Origin: UBA6522 sp963664945
GTDB taxonomy: Bacteria; Pseudomonadota; Gammaproteobacteria; Steroidobacterales; Rariloculaceae
Reading direction: 5' to 3'
Length of the DNA: 64,000 nucleotides
Assembly: GCA_963664945.1 (NCBI GenBank)
Contig: OY761822.1
Span: 5,834,827 to 5,898,826 of the forward strand
The translations under genes were made by a program, and so were the position numbers. Positions 42,005 to 51,059 of this stretch are shown here, in pieces (position 1 is the first letter of the stretch; every line of letters starts with the position of its first letter). The notes below the pieces were generated by a model. That model saw only the letters and a list, made by a program, of their open reading frames with translations, was not told where the DNA came from and ran no database searches.

Positions 42005-44029
42005 ATGACCCGTTACCGTGTTTCAGCCGATATAGGCGGCACATTCACGGATATGGTGGTGGAATCGTCCGATGGGCCGGCCTTTGTCGACAAGGTGCCG
42101 ACAACCCCCGACAATCCGGCACGCGGGGTCGTCGAAGCGGTGCGCCGACAGTTTCCCGATCCATCGGCGGTCGAGTTTTTCGTCCACGGTACCACCGTTG
42201 GCATCAACGCCTTTCTCGAGCGCAAGGGTGAGCGCGCGCTGCTCATCACCACGGCCGGGCATCGCGACGGCTACACGATTGCGCGGGGCAACCGGCAGGC
42301 GCTCTACGAATTGCGCTACAGGAAGCCCGAACTGCTCGTGCCGCGCCGCGACGTCCACGAGGTCCGCGGCCGCGTTGCCTGGGACGGACGTGTCATCGAG
42401 TCCCTTGAGGAGGGGGATTTCGAGCCGATCGTCGAAAAGGCGAAAGTGGAGAAGGTTCGTGCGATCGCCGTCTGTTTTCTTCACGCGCACACCTTCCCGG
42501 AACATGAACTGGAAGCCCGGCGAATCCTTCTCGATGCGCTGCCGGGCGTCTCAGTCTCGCTCTCGCACGAAGTGGCCAAGGAGTGGCGCGAATACGAACG
42601 GGCGTCATCCGCCGTGATGAACGCCTACGTGGCGCCGGTTGTGCAACGCTATCTTGCGAGCCTCGAAGCGCAGTTCGCCGACATGGGCATGTCCGCTCCC
42701 GTGCATGTCATGCAATCCAGCGGCGGTGTGATCAGCGCCGAGACCGCCCGACGCAATCCGGTGTTCACGCTTCTGTCCGGCCCCGTCGGCGGTACCATTG
42801 CCGGCACCGCGCTCGCGGCGGCCGGCGGCCGGCAGAATCTCCTGTGCGTCGACATGGGCGGCACGTCGTTCGACCTGAGCCTGGTCATCGACGGCCGGGC
42901 CAGCAAGACGCTGGAGACGGAACTGGAGGGGCTGCCGCTGCTGATGTCCGTGGTCGACATCCAGACGATCGGCACCGGCGGCGGCTCCATCGCGTGGTTG
43001 GAGAACGGCGCCATGCGCGTGGGCCCGCAGAGCGCCGGTTCGGTCCCGGGACCGGCCTGCTACGGCCGCGGCGGGGTGGAGCCGACGGTAACGGATGCCA
43101 ATCTCTATCTTGGACGCCTGGGAGAGAAATCGTTGCTCAGCGGTGAGATGACACTCGATCGGAATGCCTCCGAACACGCCATTGTTCGCGTCGCTTCCGA
43201 AGCGGGCCTCCGTCCGGGCGCCTTCGCAGAGGGCATCCTTGCAATTTCCAACGCCGCCATGGCCGATGCCATGCGCACCATCACGGTGAGCCAGGGGGTG
43301 GACCCGCGAAACTTTACACTGGTCGCCTTCGGTGGCGCCGGACCCATGGCGGCGGCTTTCCTGGCGGCGGAACTGGGTATTGGAGAGGTGCTGATTCCGC
43401 GCTTTCCGGGGACATTTTCTGCGTGGGGGATGCTGCAGACAGACCTGCGGCGGGATCTGACCCAGAGTTTCTACCGGCCGGCGCAGGCGGTCTCCATCGA
43501 TGAACTGGAAGCCGGATACACTGATCTGGGGAACGAGGGGCAACTGGCGCTGGAGCGGGAGGGCGTCTCGATGGACGACATGTCCTACCGTCGCTCGGCA
43601 GACATGCGCTACATGGGCCAGGAATACACCATCAACGCGCGCGTGCGTCAACCGATTGATCTGGAGCGCATCGTCAAGACGTTCCACGGGGCGCACCGTC
43701 GCAGGTACGGTCATTCCAGTCCGGCGGAGCCGGTGGAGTTCGTCAATCTGCGCATTGCGGCGCTCGGCGCGCTCAACAGGTACACGCAGCCGGTGAGATT
43801 GCCCGCGGGCGACGGGCGCGAGGCGTTGACCGGGCATCGCGATGCCGTCTTCGACGCAGCGCCGCAGCGTGCCCCGGTCCTGTCGCGGGACCGGTTGCCG
43901 GCGTCGTTCCAGGCCGAAGGGCCGGTGATCGTCGAGGAGCGAAGCGCCACGACGGTGGTGCCGCCCGGATGGCGCGTTGCGGTGGACTCCCAGGGCAATC
44001 TGTTGCTGAACGCGGGAGACGATTCATGA
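42005..44029 (+). CDS. hyuA: Hydantoinase/5-oxoprolinase subunit A
   Basis: The 674-aa protein has the HyuA N-terminal ASKHA-type phosphate loop ('VSADIGGTFTDMVVESSDG'), the core 'VDMGGTSFDLSLVIDG', 'GTGGGSIAWLENGAMRVGP' and the end 'VPPGWRVAVDSQGNLLL'. With HyuB it hydrolyses ATP to open a lactam or hydantoin ring: 5-oxoproline to glutamate, or N-methylhydantoin-type substrates. The overlap with hyuB (ATGA at 44026) shows coupling. PutA and prolidase follow, so 5-oxoproline is a reasonable guess. Confidence 0.9.
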   Translation: MTRYRVSADIGGTFTDMVVESSDGPAFVDKVPTTPDNPARGVVEAVRRQFPDPSAVEFFVHGTTVGINAFLERKGERALLITTAGHRDGYTIARGNRQALYELRYRKPELLVPRRDVHEVRGRVAWDGRVIESLEEGDFEPIVEKAKVEKVRAIAVCFLHAHTFPEHELEARRILLDALPGVSVSLSHEVAKEWREYERASSAVMNAYVAPVVQRYLASLEAQFADMGMSAPVHVMQSSGGVISAETARRNPVFTLLSGPVGGTIAGTALAAAGGRQNLLCVDMGGTSFDLSLVIDGRASKTLETELEGLPLLMSVVDIQTIGTGGGSIAWLENGAMRVGPQSAGSVPGPACYGRGGVEPTVTDANLYLGRLGEKSLLSGEMTLDRNASEHAIVRVASEAGLRPGAFAEGILAISNAAMADAMRTITVSQGVDPRNFTLVAFGGAGPMAAAFLAAELGIGEVLIPRFPGTFSAWGMLQTDLRRDLTQSFYRPAQAVSIDELEAGYTDLGNEGQLALEREGVSMDDMSYRRSADMRYMGQEYTINARVRQPIDLERIVKTFHGAHRRRYGHSSPAEPVEFVNLRIAALGALNRYTQPVRLPAGDGREALTGHRDAVFDAAPQRAPVLSRDRLPASFQAEGPVIVEERSATTVVPPGWRVAVDSQGNLLLNAGDDS

Positions 44030-45759
44030 GCGGCGTCGACCCGGTCACCACGGAAATCATCCGCAACGCCTTCATCTCGATCGCCAACGACATGAACGCC
44101 ACGCTGATTCGGAGCGCGTTCACGCCCATCATCTACGAGGGCAAGGACTGTTCGGTCGCGTTGATCGACGAACACGGGGAAGTCCTGGGCCAGTCCCTGG
44201 GGCTGCCGCTGTTTCTCGGCAATCTGGAGATCTGCGTCAAGCTCATTGCCGAACAGCACGGTTGGGATTACTTCCAGGACGGCGATGTGTTCTACATGAA
44301 CGACTCGTACATGACCGGAACGCATCTCAACGACGCCACGATCATCATGCCGATCTTCCGGCGCGGCGAACGCATCGGATTTGCCGCGTCCCGCGCGCAC
44401 TGGCTGGACGTGGGCGCCAAGGACCCGGGCGCGCCTGTCGATTCGCACGAGATATACCAGGAAGGGATGCGCTGGGGACCCACACGACTCTACCGGGCGG
44501 GCAAGCCACGCGAAGGTGTGATCGACGTGCTGCGGCGCAACAGCCGGTTCGGCTACGCGCTCATCGGCGATCTGAACGCGCAAATCGCCGCGGGACGCAC
44601 GGGCGAGCAACGTCTGCGGGCACTGTTCGACCGCTTCGGGCGCGAAACCATCGCGGCGGCCCGCGACGAGATCTTCCGCCAGACAGAGGCAAGGGAGCGC
44701 GAGGCGATCCGCGGGATCCCCGACGGCCGATATGAGGCCGAGGGCTGGCTCGACGACGACGGATTGGGCAGCGATCCGGTGCCCGTGCGAGTCACAGTCT
44801 CCGTCGACGGCGATGCCATGACCATCGACCTGAGCGGATCGGGCGAGCAAACGCGAGGGCCGGTGAACTGCGGCATCACCCAGACAGTGGCCGCAGCGCG
44901 GGTGGCGTTCAAGCTGTTGGTCTGTTCGGGGGATCCCGCCAACGGCGGATCATTCCGATCGCTCGACGTGAGCGCGCCGAGCGGCTCGATCTTTCACGCC
45001 ACCGAACCGGCGGCCTGCGCCTGGTACTTCACGCCGCTGGGGCTTCTGATCGACCTGGTGGTCAAGGCGCTCTCGCCGGCGCTGCCGGACAAGGCGGCCG
45101 GGGCCCACTACGGCGATTCCATGGTGGTCACGTTTGCCGGCCTGGATCCCCGTCACGGCGACATTCGCTATCTCATGGTCGAGCCCACCACCGGCGGTTG
45201 GGGGGGGCACGACAGCGGCGACGGCGCCGATTCCCTGATCAACAACGTTAACGGCAGCTTCAAGGATCTACCCGCGGAAATCTTCGAGAGCAAGTACCCG
45301 ATTCGGATCGAAGCCTACGGCATCCGTCCCGACTCAGGGGGCGCCGGGCGCCATCGCGGCGGAAACGGTACCTGTCGCCGCTACGTGCTGGACGCCGATT
45401 CCCAATTGAGCCTGTGGTTCGAACGCTCGAAGTCCACCGGCTGGGGGCTTTTCGACGGCGGCGACGGCGCGGCGCCCGATGTGGTGGTCGAAGCGCCGGG
45501 CCGGGACCCGCGTCACTACCTCAAAGTCAACTCCCTGAATCTTCCCAAGGGAACCGTGGTTACCACGTACACCGGCGGGGGAGGCGGGTACGGCCAAGCA
45601 CTCGAGCGCGATGCCGAGAATGTGCGCCGGGATGTGCTGGACGGGTACGTATCTGTCGACCATGCAAGGGACGGCTACGGGGTGGTCCTGACCCGGACAC
45701 TTGAGATCGACGCAAAGCGCACGGACCGCAAACGCCGAGCCATGCGCAATGCAGGCTGA
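44026..45759 (+). CDS. hyuB: Hydantoinase/5-oxoprolinase subunit B
   Basis: The 577-aa protein is HyuB: 'VDPVTTEIIRNAFISIANDM' start, 'DMNATLIRSAFTPIIYEGKD', 'VFYMNDSYMTGTHLNDATII', 'VEPTTGGWGGHDSGDGADS', 'AGRHRGGNGTCRRY'. It forms the substrate-binding partner of HyuA. The ATG at 44026 overlaps the hyuA stop. Its own stop (45759) lies 11 bp inside putA, a third coupled start. Length is normal for the family. Confidence 0.9.
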   Translation: MSGVDPVTTEIIRNAFISIANDMNATLIRSAFTPIIYEGKDCSVALIDEHGEVLGQSLGLPLFLGNLEICVKLIAEQHGWDYFQDGDVFYMNDSYMTGTHLNDATIIMPIFRRGERIGFAASRAHWLDVGAKDPGAPVDSHEIYQEGMRWGPTRLYRAGKPREGVIDVLRRNSRFGYALIGDLNAQIAAGRTGEQRLRALFDRFGRETIAAARDEIFRQTEAREREAIRGIPDGRYEAEGWLDDDGLGSDPVPVRVTVSVDGDAMTIDLSGSGEQTRGPVNCGITQTVAAARVAFKLLVCSGDPANGGSFRSLDVSAPSGSIFHATEPAACAWYFTPLGLLIDLVVKALSPALPDKAAGAHYGDSMVVTFAGLDPRHGDIRYLMVEPTTGGWGGHDSGDGADSLINNVNGSFKDLPAEIFESKYPIRIEAYGIRPDSGGAGRHRGGNGTCRRYVLDADSQLSLWFERSKSTGWGLFDGGDGAAPDVVVEAPGRDPRHYLKVNSLNLPKGTVVTTYTGGGGGYGQALERDAENVRRDVLDGYVSVDHARDGYGVVLTRTLEIDAKRTDRKRRAMRNAG

Positions 45760-48700
45760 GCCGACAACGCATTCCGCCGAGACGCCTGAACCGAAGGGCA
45801 TCGCCGGAAACATGCGGGCGCCCGAGGCCGCCGATACGCTATCGGCCGAAATCGCCGCCCTGCGCCAGGCGATCAGCCGCTCAAAATTCACGCCGGAGCA
45901 GGTGGCCGTCGACCGGCTGTTGTCGTTGCCTCCCTATGATGGCGACGTGGCGCGCGCGATCGAGGAGGAAGCCGCGCGGATCATCGCCGACATGCGTGCA
46001 GATCGCGGGCAACGGCAGATACTCGACCGGTTTCTGAGCGAGTATGGATTGAGCGACCGGGAGGGTATCGCGCTGATGTGCCTGGCCGAGTCGCTGTTGC
46101 GTATTCCCGATCGCCGCACCGCCGACCGCCTGATCGCCGACAAGGTCGGAGGCGCCGCGTGGTCCTCGCACCTTGGTCGCCGCGAGGACCTGTTGGTCAA
46201 CGCCTCCACGTGGGGGTTGATGCTGGCCGGACGAATTGTCGATGTCGAGCGCTCTCTCGCGGCCGATCCCTCCCGCTGGCTGCGGCGATTGGCCAGCCGG
46301 TTCGGGGAGCCGGTCATCCAGACCGCGATGCGACAGGCAATGCGTATTCTGGGCACGGAGTTCGTGCTTGGCCGCACCATCAAGGAAGCACTTGAACGCA
46401 GTGCACCGGGCGACCACTACTCGTACGACATGCTGGGCGAAGCTGCCAGGGACGCATGCAGCGCGAAGCGTTACTTCGACGCCTACTCCCACACCATCGA
46501 GCAACTGGGCAACCGGAAGCGGGGTGGCTCCGGGGCAGACCCATCGGTATCGGTCAAGCTCTCGGGCCTGCATCCCCGGTACGAATTCGCGCAGCGCGAA
46601 CGCGTGCTCGCCGAACTTGGCCCCCGGCTGAGTGCCTTGGCCGCGCAGGCGGGCAATGTCGGCCTTGGGCTTACCATCGACGCCGAGGACGCCGATCGTC
46701 TCGACCTGTCCCTCGATCTCTTCGAGCGGTTGGCCAGGAGCGACGAAGCGTCCAGCGGCCCGCCGGTCGGACTGGCCGTTCAGGCCTACGACAAGCGGGC
46801 GCCCGGGGTGATCGACCGGATCATCGCGCTGGCGCGCCTCACCGGACGCCGAATCCCGGTCCGACTGGTGAAGGGCGCGTACTGGGACTCGGAAATCAAG
46901 CATGCGCAGACGCTGGGCTATCCCGGTTTTTCGGTTTACACGCGCAAGGCGGCGACTGACCTGTCCTACCTGGTCTGCGCCCGGGCCCTGCTGGCTCATC
47001 GGGAGGCGGTCGCGCCGCAGTTTGCAACCCACAACGCGCATACCGTAGCCGCAGTCATGGCGCTGGCCGGGACGACCCGCGATTTCGAGTTCCAGCGACT
47101 GCACGGCATGGGCAAGTCGCTGTATCGTGCCGCGGCTGCCCGCTACGATCGCTTTCCACCGGTGCGAATCTACGCTCCGGTGGGTTCGCACGAGGATCTG
47201 CTCGCCTACCTCGTCCGCCGACTGCTCGAAAACGGCGCCAACACCTCGTTCGTCAACCGCGTTCTCAACGAGCGGCTGCCGCCCGAGGAGCTTGTCGTCG
47301 ATCCCATTCGCACCGTGCGAAATACCGTCGCGGCGGCCCATCCGGCAATCTCGCTGCCGGAGAATCTGTTCGGGGAGTCGCGCCGGAATTCCGCCGGACT
47401 CGATCTCACCGATGGCGACGGGGTGGCGAAACTGGAACGCGGGTGTGCACGGGCATCCGGGCCGCCGCCACGCGCGGCGCCCATCGTTTTCGGACGTCCC
47501 GGGGGTGGCGGCGGGCGGCACATCAGGAATCCCGCGGATCGCGACGATCGTGTCGGCGAGTGCGTGGATGCCTATCCGGAAGACGTCGAGCGCGCCTTCG
47601 CGTTGGCCGGCCGGGAACAACCCGCCTGGGATGCCGCCGGCGCCGAAGCACGCGCCCGTTTGCTGCAAGAAATCGCCGATCTGCTGGAGCGTGACCGTGT
47701 TCGTCTTGTGCCCGTACTCGTCCGTGAGGCAGGCAAGTCCCTGCCGGATGCGGTGGCGGAGGTGCGCGAAGCGGTCGACTTCTGCCGCTACTATGCCGCA
47801 GAGGCCCTTCGCAGACTGACCGAACCGCATTCGCTTCCCGGTCCGACCGGGGAGTCGAACCGATTGTCCCTGCACGGCCGCGGCGTCTTCGTTTGCATCA
47901 GCCCCTGGAATTTTCCGCTCGCCATCTTCGTCGGGCAGGTCGTCGCGGCGCTTGTCGCCGGCAATACGGTGATCGCCAAGCCGGCGGAAGAAACGCCGCT
48001 TGTCGCCTTCAAGGCGGTCCGGCTGATGCACGAAGCCGGCATTCCGGTGAACGCACTCCAACTCATCACGGGTGACGGTTCGATCGGCGAAGCACTGGTA
48101 AGTCATCCACAGACGGCTGGAGTCGTGTTCACGGGAGGCGCCGATACCGCACGGCGCATCCAACTGACCCTGGCGCGCCGGGACGCCCCGATCGTTCCCC
48201 TGATTGCCGAGACGGGCGGACAGAATGTCATGATCGCCGATTCCTCGGCGCTGGTCGAGCAGGTCACCGACGATGTCGTGCGTTCGGCATTTGCCAGTGC
48301 GGGACAGCGGTGCTCGGCCCTGCGTGTCCTGTACCTGCAGGATGAAATCGCCGACAGGGCCATCGACATGATTTGCGGCGCCATGGACGAACTTCGCGTC
48401 GGCAATCCGGGCCGGATCGAAACCGATGTCGGGCCCATCATTTCCAGCGAAGCCGCTTCCAGGCTTGCATCGCACATCGATGCGTTGACGCGCGACGGCG
48501 CGCATCGCCATTCAGCCGCACTGACGGCAGAGTGCGCGCGGGGATGGTTCGTCCCGCCGACACTGGCGGAAATCGGCGGCATCCGGGAACTGACGCGCGA
48601 ACATTTCGGGCCGATTCTCCATGTGGTGAGGTTTCCGGCGCGCGCGTTCGAAGCCGCCGTCAGGGATGCGCTGGGCAGCGGTTACGGGTTGACCCTGGGG

Positions 48701-48955
48701 CTGCACAGCCGAATTGAAGCACGCGCCAGGCAGTTGTTCGCCATGGCCCCGGTCGGCAATGTCTACGTCAACCGAGATATGATCGGGGCCGTGGTGGGCT
48801 CTCAACCCTTCGGTGGACAGGGGCTTTCGGGAACGGGGCCGAAGGCTGGCGGTCCTTACTACCTGCCGCGATTCGTTACCGAGAAGGTCCTCACCGTCAA
48901 CACGACCGCCGCAGGTGGAAACGCCGCGTTGCTGTCCCTGGACGATCTCCGGTAA
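45749..48955 (+). CDS. putA: Bifunctional proline dehydrogenase / glutamate-semialdehyde dehydrogenase PutA
   Basis: The 1068-aa protein turns proline into glutamate in two steps. The PRODH domain (about 180-500) contains 'SVKLSGLHPRYEFAQ', 'LVKGAYWDSEIKHAQTLGYP' and FAD contacts. The aldehyde dehydrogenase domain (about 560-1040) contains 'ISPWNFPLAIFVGQVV' and the catalytic Cys in 'FASAGQRCSALRVLY'. There is no N-terminal ribbon-helix-helix domain, so this is a short, non-regulatory PutA. A Gly-rich linker lies near residue 590. It starts 11 bp before the hyuB stop. Confidence 0.95.
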   Translation: MQAEPTTHSAETPEPKGIAGNMRAPEAADTLSAEIAALRQAISRSKFTPEQVAVDRLLSLPPYDGDVARAIEEEAARIIADMRADRGQRQILDRFLSEYGLSDREGIALMCLAESLLRIPDRRTADRLIADKVGGAAWSSHLGRREDLLVNASTWGLMLAGRIVDVERSLAADPSRWLRRLASRFGEPVIQTAMRQAMRILGTEFVLGRTIKEALERSAPGDHYSYDMLGEAARDACSAKRYFDAYSHTIEQLGNRKRGGSGADPSVSVKLSGLHPRYEFAQRERVLAELGPRLSALAAQAGNVGLGLTIDAEDADRLDLSLDLFERLARSDEASSGPPVGLAVQAYDKRAPGVIDRIIALARLTGRRIPVRLVKGAYWDSEIKHAQTLGYPGFSVYTRKAATDLSYLVCARALLAHREAVAPQFATHNAHTVAAVMALAGTTRDFEFQRLHGMGKSLYRAAAARYDRFPPVRIYAPVGSHEDLLAYLVRRLLENGANTSFVNRVLNERLPPEELVVDPIRTVRNTVAAAHPAISLPENLFGESRRNSAGLDLTDGDGVAKLERGCARASGPPPRAAPIVFGRPGGGGGRHIRNPADRDDRVGECVDAYPEDVERAFALAGREQPAWDAAGAEARARLLQEIADLLERDRVRLVPVLVREAGKSLPDAVAEVREAVDFCRYYAAEALRRLTEPHSLPGPTGESNRLSLHGRGVFVCISPWNFPLAIFVGQVVAALVAGNTVIAKPAEETPLVAFKAVRLMHEAGIPVNALQLITGDGSIGEALVSHPQTAGVVFTGGADTARRIQLTLARRDAPIVPLIAETGGQNVMIADSSALVEQVTDDVVRSAFASAGQRCSALRVLYLQDEIADRAIDMICGAMDELRVGNPGRIETDVGPIISSEAASRLASHIDALTRDGAHRHSAALTAECARGWFVPPTLAEIGGIRELTREHFGPILHVVRFPARAFEAAVRDALGSGYGLTLGLHSRIEARARQLFAMAPVGNVYVNRDMIGAVVGSQPFGGQGLSGTGPKAGGPYYLPRFVTEKVLTVNTTAAGGNAALLSLDDLR

Positions 48956-49015
48956 CCTCGTCAGTCGGCCGTGTGTTCTGGAATGAGCGGCCATGGGTGC
49001 CGATGGAGACAAGTC

Positions 49016-50365
49016 ATGCCCGAAAACGCTGCAGCCAATTCCTGGGCATCGCTCTATTCGGCTCACTTCGAGACATGGGAGCAACGGTTCGCCGATGCCT
49101 GCGCCGCCCGCGGGGTCGACGGGGCCGTCGTTTTTTCCGGTGCGGTGAAGTACAGGCACCGGGACGACCTCGACTATCCATTCTTTGCCGAACCCTACTT
49201 CAAGGCCTGGGCGCCCTACGACCACCCGGACTCGGCAATCAGGATCGTCCCCGGCGAAACGCCGCTGCTGGTTTATCTGCGCGACGAGAGCTTCTGGCAC
49301 ATGCCTGCGCCGCAACCCCGGGGCTTCTGGACCGACCGCTTCGAAATCCGCTCCGTTGCGACGAGGGCGGCCCTGCTGGAGGAATTGGGCGCCGTGTCTC
49401 GTCTGGCCGGCATCGGCGACGAAGCTCGTGAAGAGGCGGGGTTTGCGAGCGTCAACGATCCGTTCCTGCTGTCGCATCTGGACTACTGCCGCGCCGTCAA
49501 GACGCCCTACGAGGTGGCCTGCATGGATGAGGCGAGCCGCATCGGGGCCCTGGGACATGCCGCCACGCAGCGCGCCCTGTCCGAGGAACCGTCCGAATTC
49601 GAACTCAACGAGATCTACTGCAGCGCATCCGGACAGCGCGAGTCGGAGTTGCCTTATCAGAACATCGTGGCCCTGAACGAGCACGCCGCGGTACTCCACT
49701 ATCAGAATCTCGACCGGCAGGCTCCAGCGCGATTCCGTACATTCCTGCTGGACGCCGGGGGCGACTACAACGGCTATGCTTCGGATATCACCCGAACCTG
49801 TTCTCCGCCCGGCGATCCGTTCGCCGACCTGATCGCCTCCCTCGATACCATGCAACGTCAGTTGTGCGGGGAGACGCGACCGGGAATGAGCTACGTCTCC
49901 CTGAACGACCGGGCGCACCAATTGCTGGCCGAAGTCCTCGCGGAGCACGGGATCACCCGTTGCGGGGCCAACGAGGCTTACGAACGGGGCATCACGCGCA
50001 CCTTCCTGCCCCATGGACTCGGTCACCTGCTGGGTTTGCAGGTGCATGACGCCGGCGGCCGCCTTGAGGGCCCCGGCGAGGCCGAGCGCGATCCTCCCGC
50101 CGAGCACCCGTTCCTGCGCCTGACCAGGACGCTGGAGCCGGGCTTCGTCGTGACCATCGAACCGGGTCTCTACTTCATTCCCGCGCTGCTCAAAGACCTG
50201 AGGCAAGGCGCCGCGGGCGAGGCGGTGGACTGGGAATGCGTGGGCCGGTGGCTGCCGTACGGGGGTATCCGCGTCGAGGACAACGTGCTCGTCACCGGGA
50301 ACGGCAGTCGCAACCTGACGCGCCCCGCTCTGCAAGTCGTTGGTGTCGGCGCGGGCGCAGACTGA
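49016..50365 (+). CDS. pepQ: Xaa-Pro dipeptidase (prolidase, M24B)
   Basis: The 449-aa protein is a M24 metallopeptidase of the PepQ type. The metal ligands are visible as 'FLLDAGGDYNGYASDITRTC' (two Asp), 'FLPHGLGHLLGLQVHD' (His), 'VTIEPGLYF' (Glu) and 'GGIRVEDNVLVT' (Glu). It splits X-Pro dipeptides and frees the proline that PutA degrades. It begins 60 bp after putA at ATG 49016; an earlier ATG at 48971 has no ribosome site. Confidence 0.93.
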   Translation: MPENAAANSWASLYSAHFETWEQRFADACAARGVDGAVVFSGAVKYRHRDDLDYPFFAEPYFKAWAPYDHPDSAIRIVPGETPLLVYLRDESFWHMPAPQPRGFWTDRFEIRSVATRAALLEELGAVSRLAGIGDEAREEAGFASVNDPFLLSHLDYCRAVKTPYEVACMDEASRIGALGHAATQRALSEEPSEFELNEIYCSASGQRESELPYQNIVALNEHAAVLHYQNLDRQAPARFRTFLLDAGGDYNGYASDITRTCSPPGDPFADLIASLDTMQRQLCGETRPGMSYVSLNDRAHQLLAEVLAEHGITRCGANEAYERGITRTFLPHGLGHLLGLQVHDAGGRLEGPGEAERDPPAEHPFLRLTRTLEPGFVVTIEPGLYFIPALLKDLRQGAAGEAVDWECVGRWLPYGGIRVEDNVLVTGNGSRNLTRPALQVVGVGAGAD

Positions 50366-50746
50366 ATTCAGGGAACGCCACGGCAGGGAATGCGGGGAAC
50401 GTCTCCGCAGGGAATTCGGCGAAGCCGCGACCCAATACCGGCTGCGGTCGGTGCCCACAATACGTTGTCCCCGCGGACCAGATTCGGGAATCGCCGCTCT
50501 CAACGCTGTTCCCGCGCAGGGCGCATTCCCGCGAAGGGCAGCAATTCCCGCTAACGATGCTCGGTCGTCCATTCTGGCCCGCACGATCGGCTGAATTCCC
50601 CATTTCGGCGTGATTCCGGAGTCGATTTTCGGTCTCTTCGACGCTTGGCGGGAATTGCTGCGCGAAGGGTGGTTCCAAAGACATTGGAGCGGCAGTCAGG
50701 GTATGCTTGCGGCGGCGCTACCCGGCGTTACATTTCAGGGGTTTCG
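50366..50746. other. 381-bp intergenic region with GGGAAT-rich repeats
   Basis: The stretch between pepQ and the symporter operon has no convincing ORF. It holds a ~24-bp imperfect tandem repeat of the form GGGAACG...GCAGGGAAT (50370-50417). Further on are several ATTCCC words (50522-50560, 50600) that could pair with these, so a long hairpin or regulatory RNA is conceivable. I see no terminator T-run. Confidence 0.4.
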
Positions 50747-51007
50747 GTGAATAACGGCAACGCGGCAGAGCGCTATTGGCGCGCGAACCTACGGCTGGTG
50801 GCCGGTTGCCTCGCCGTGTGGTTTGTTGTCTCCCTCGGCTTCGGCGTGATCCTGGTCGAACCGCTGAACCGCATCCGCTTCTTCGGCTTCGAACTCGGCT
50901 TCTGGTTCGCGCAGCAGGGTTCGATCCTGGTCTTCATCGCCCTGATCTTCTACTACGCCTGGCGGATGAACCGGCTCGACCGCGAACACGACCTGGACGA
51001 GAAATAG
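50747..51007 (+). CDS. DUF4212 small subunit of sodium:solute symporter
   Basis: The 86-aa protein has two transmembrane helices and matches the DUF4212/TIGR03647 family ('RYWRANLRLVAGCLAVWFVV', 'FGFELGFWFAQQGSILVFI', 'IFYYAWRMNRLDREHD'). It pairs with a VC_2705-type SSS transporter, encoded next. The GTG start at 50747 follows CAGGGG. The stop is 52 bp before the symporter ATG. Confidence 0.85.
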   Translation: MNNGNAAERYWRANLRLVAGCLAVWFVVSLGFGVILVEPLNRIRFFGFELGFWFAQQGSILVFIALIFYYAWRMNRLDREHDLDEK

Positions 51008-51059
51008 CGATGGAACGGGTCGAGCGGTTCGCATCGGCGACCACGGGATCGTGCCGGGG

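Noticed and set aside
45881..48511. 876-codon open frame on the minus strand
   Set aside because: It is antisense to putA, whose domains are all recognisable; no family motif in the reverse frame.
48512..50584. 690-codon open frame antisense to putA and pepQ
   Set aside because: It spans two real genes of the other strand; no recognisable domain.
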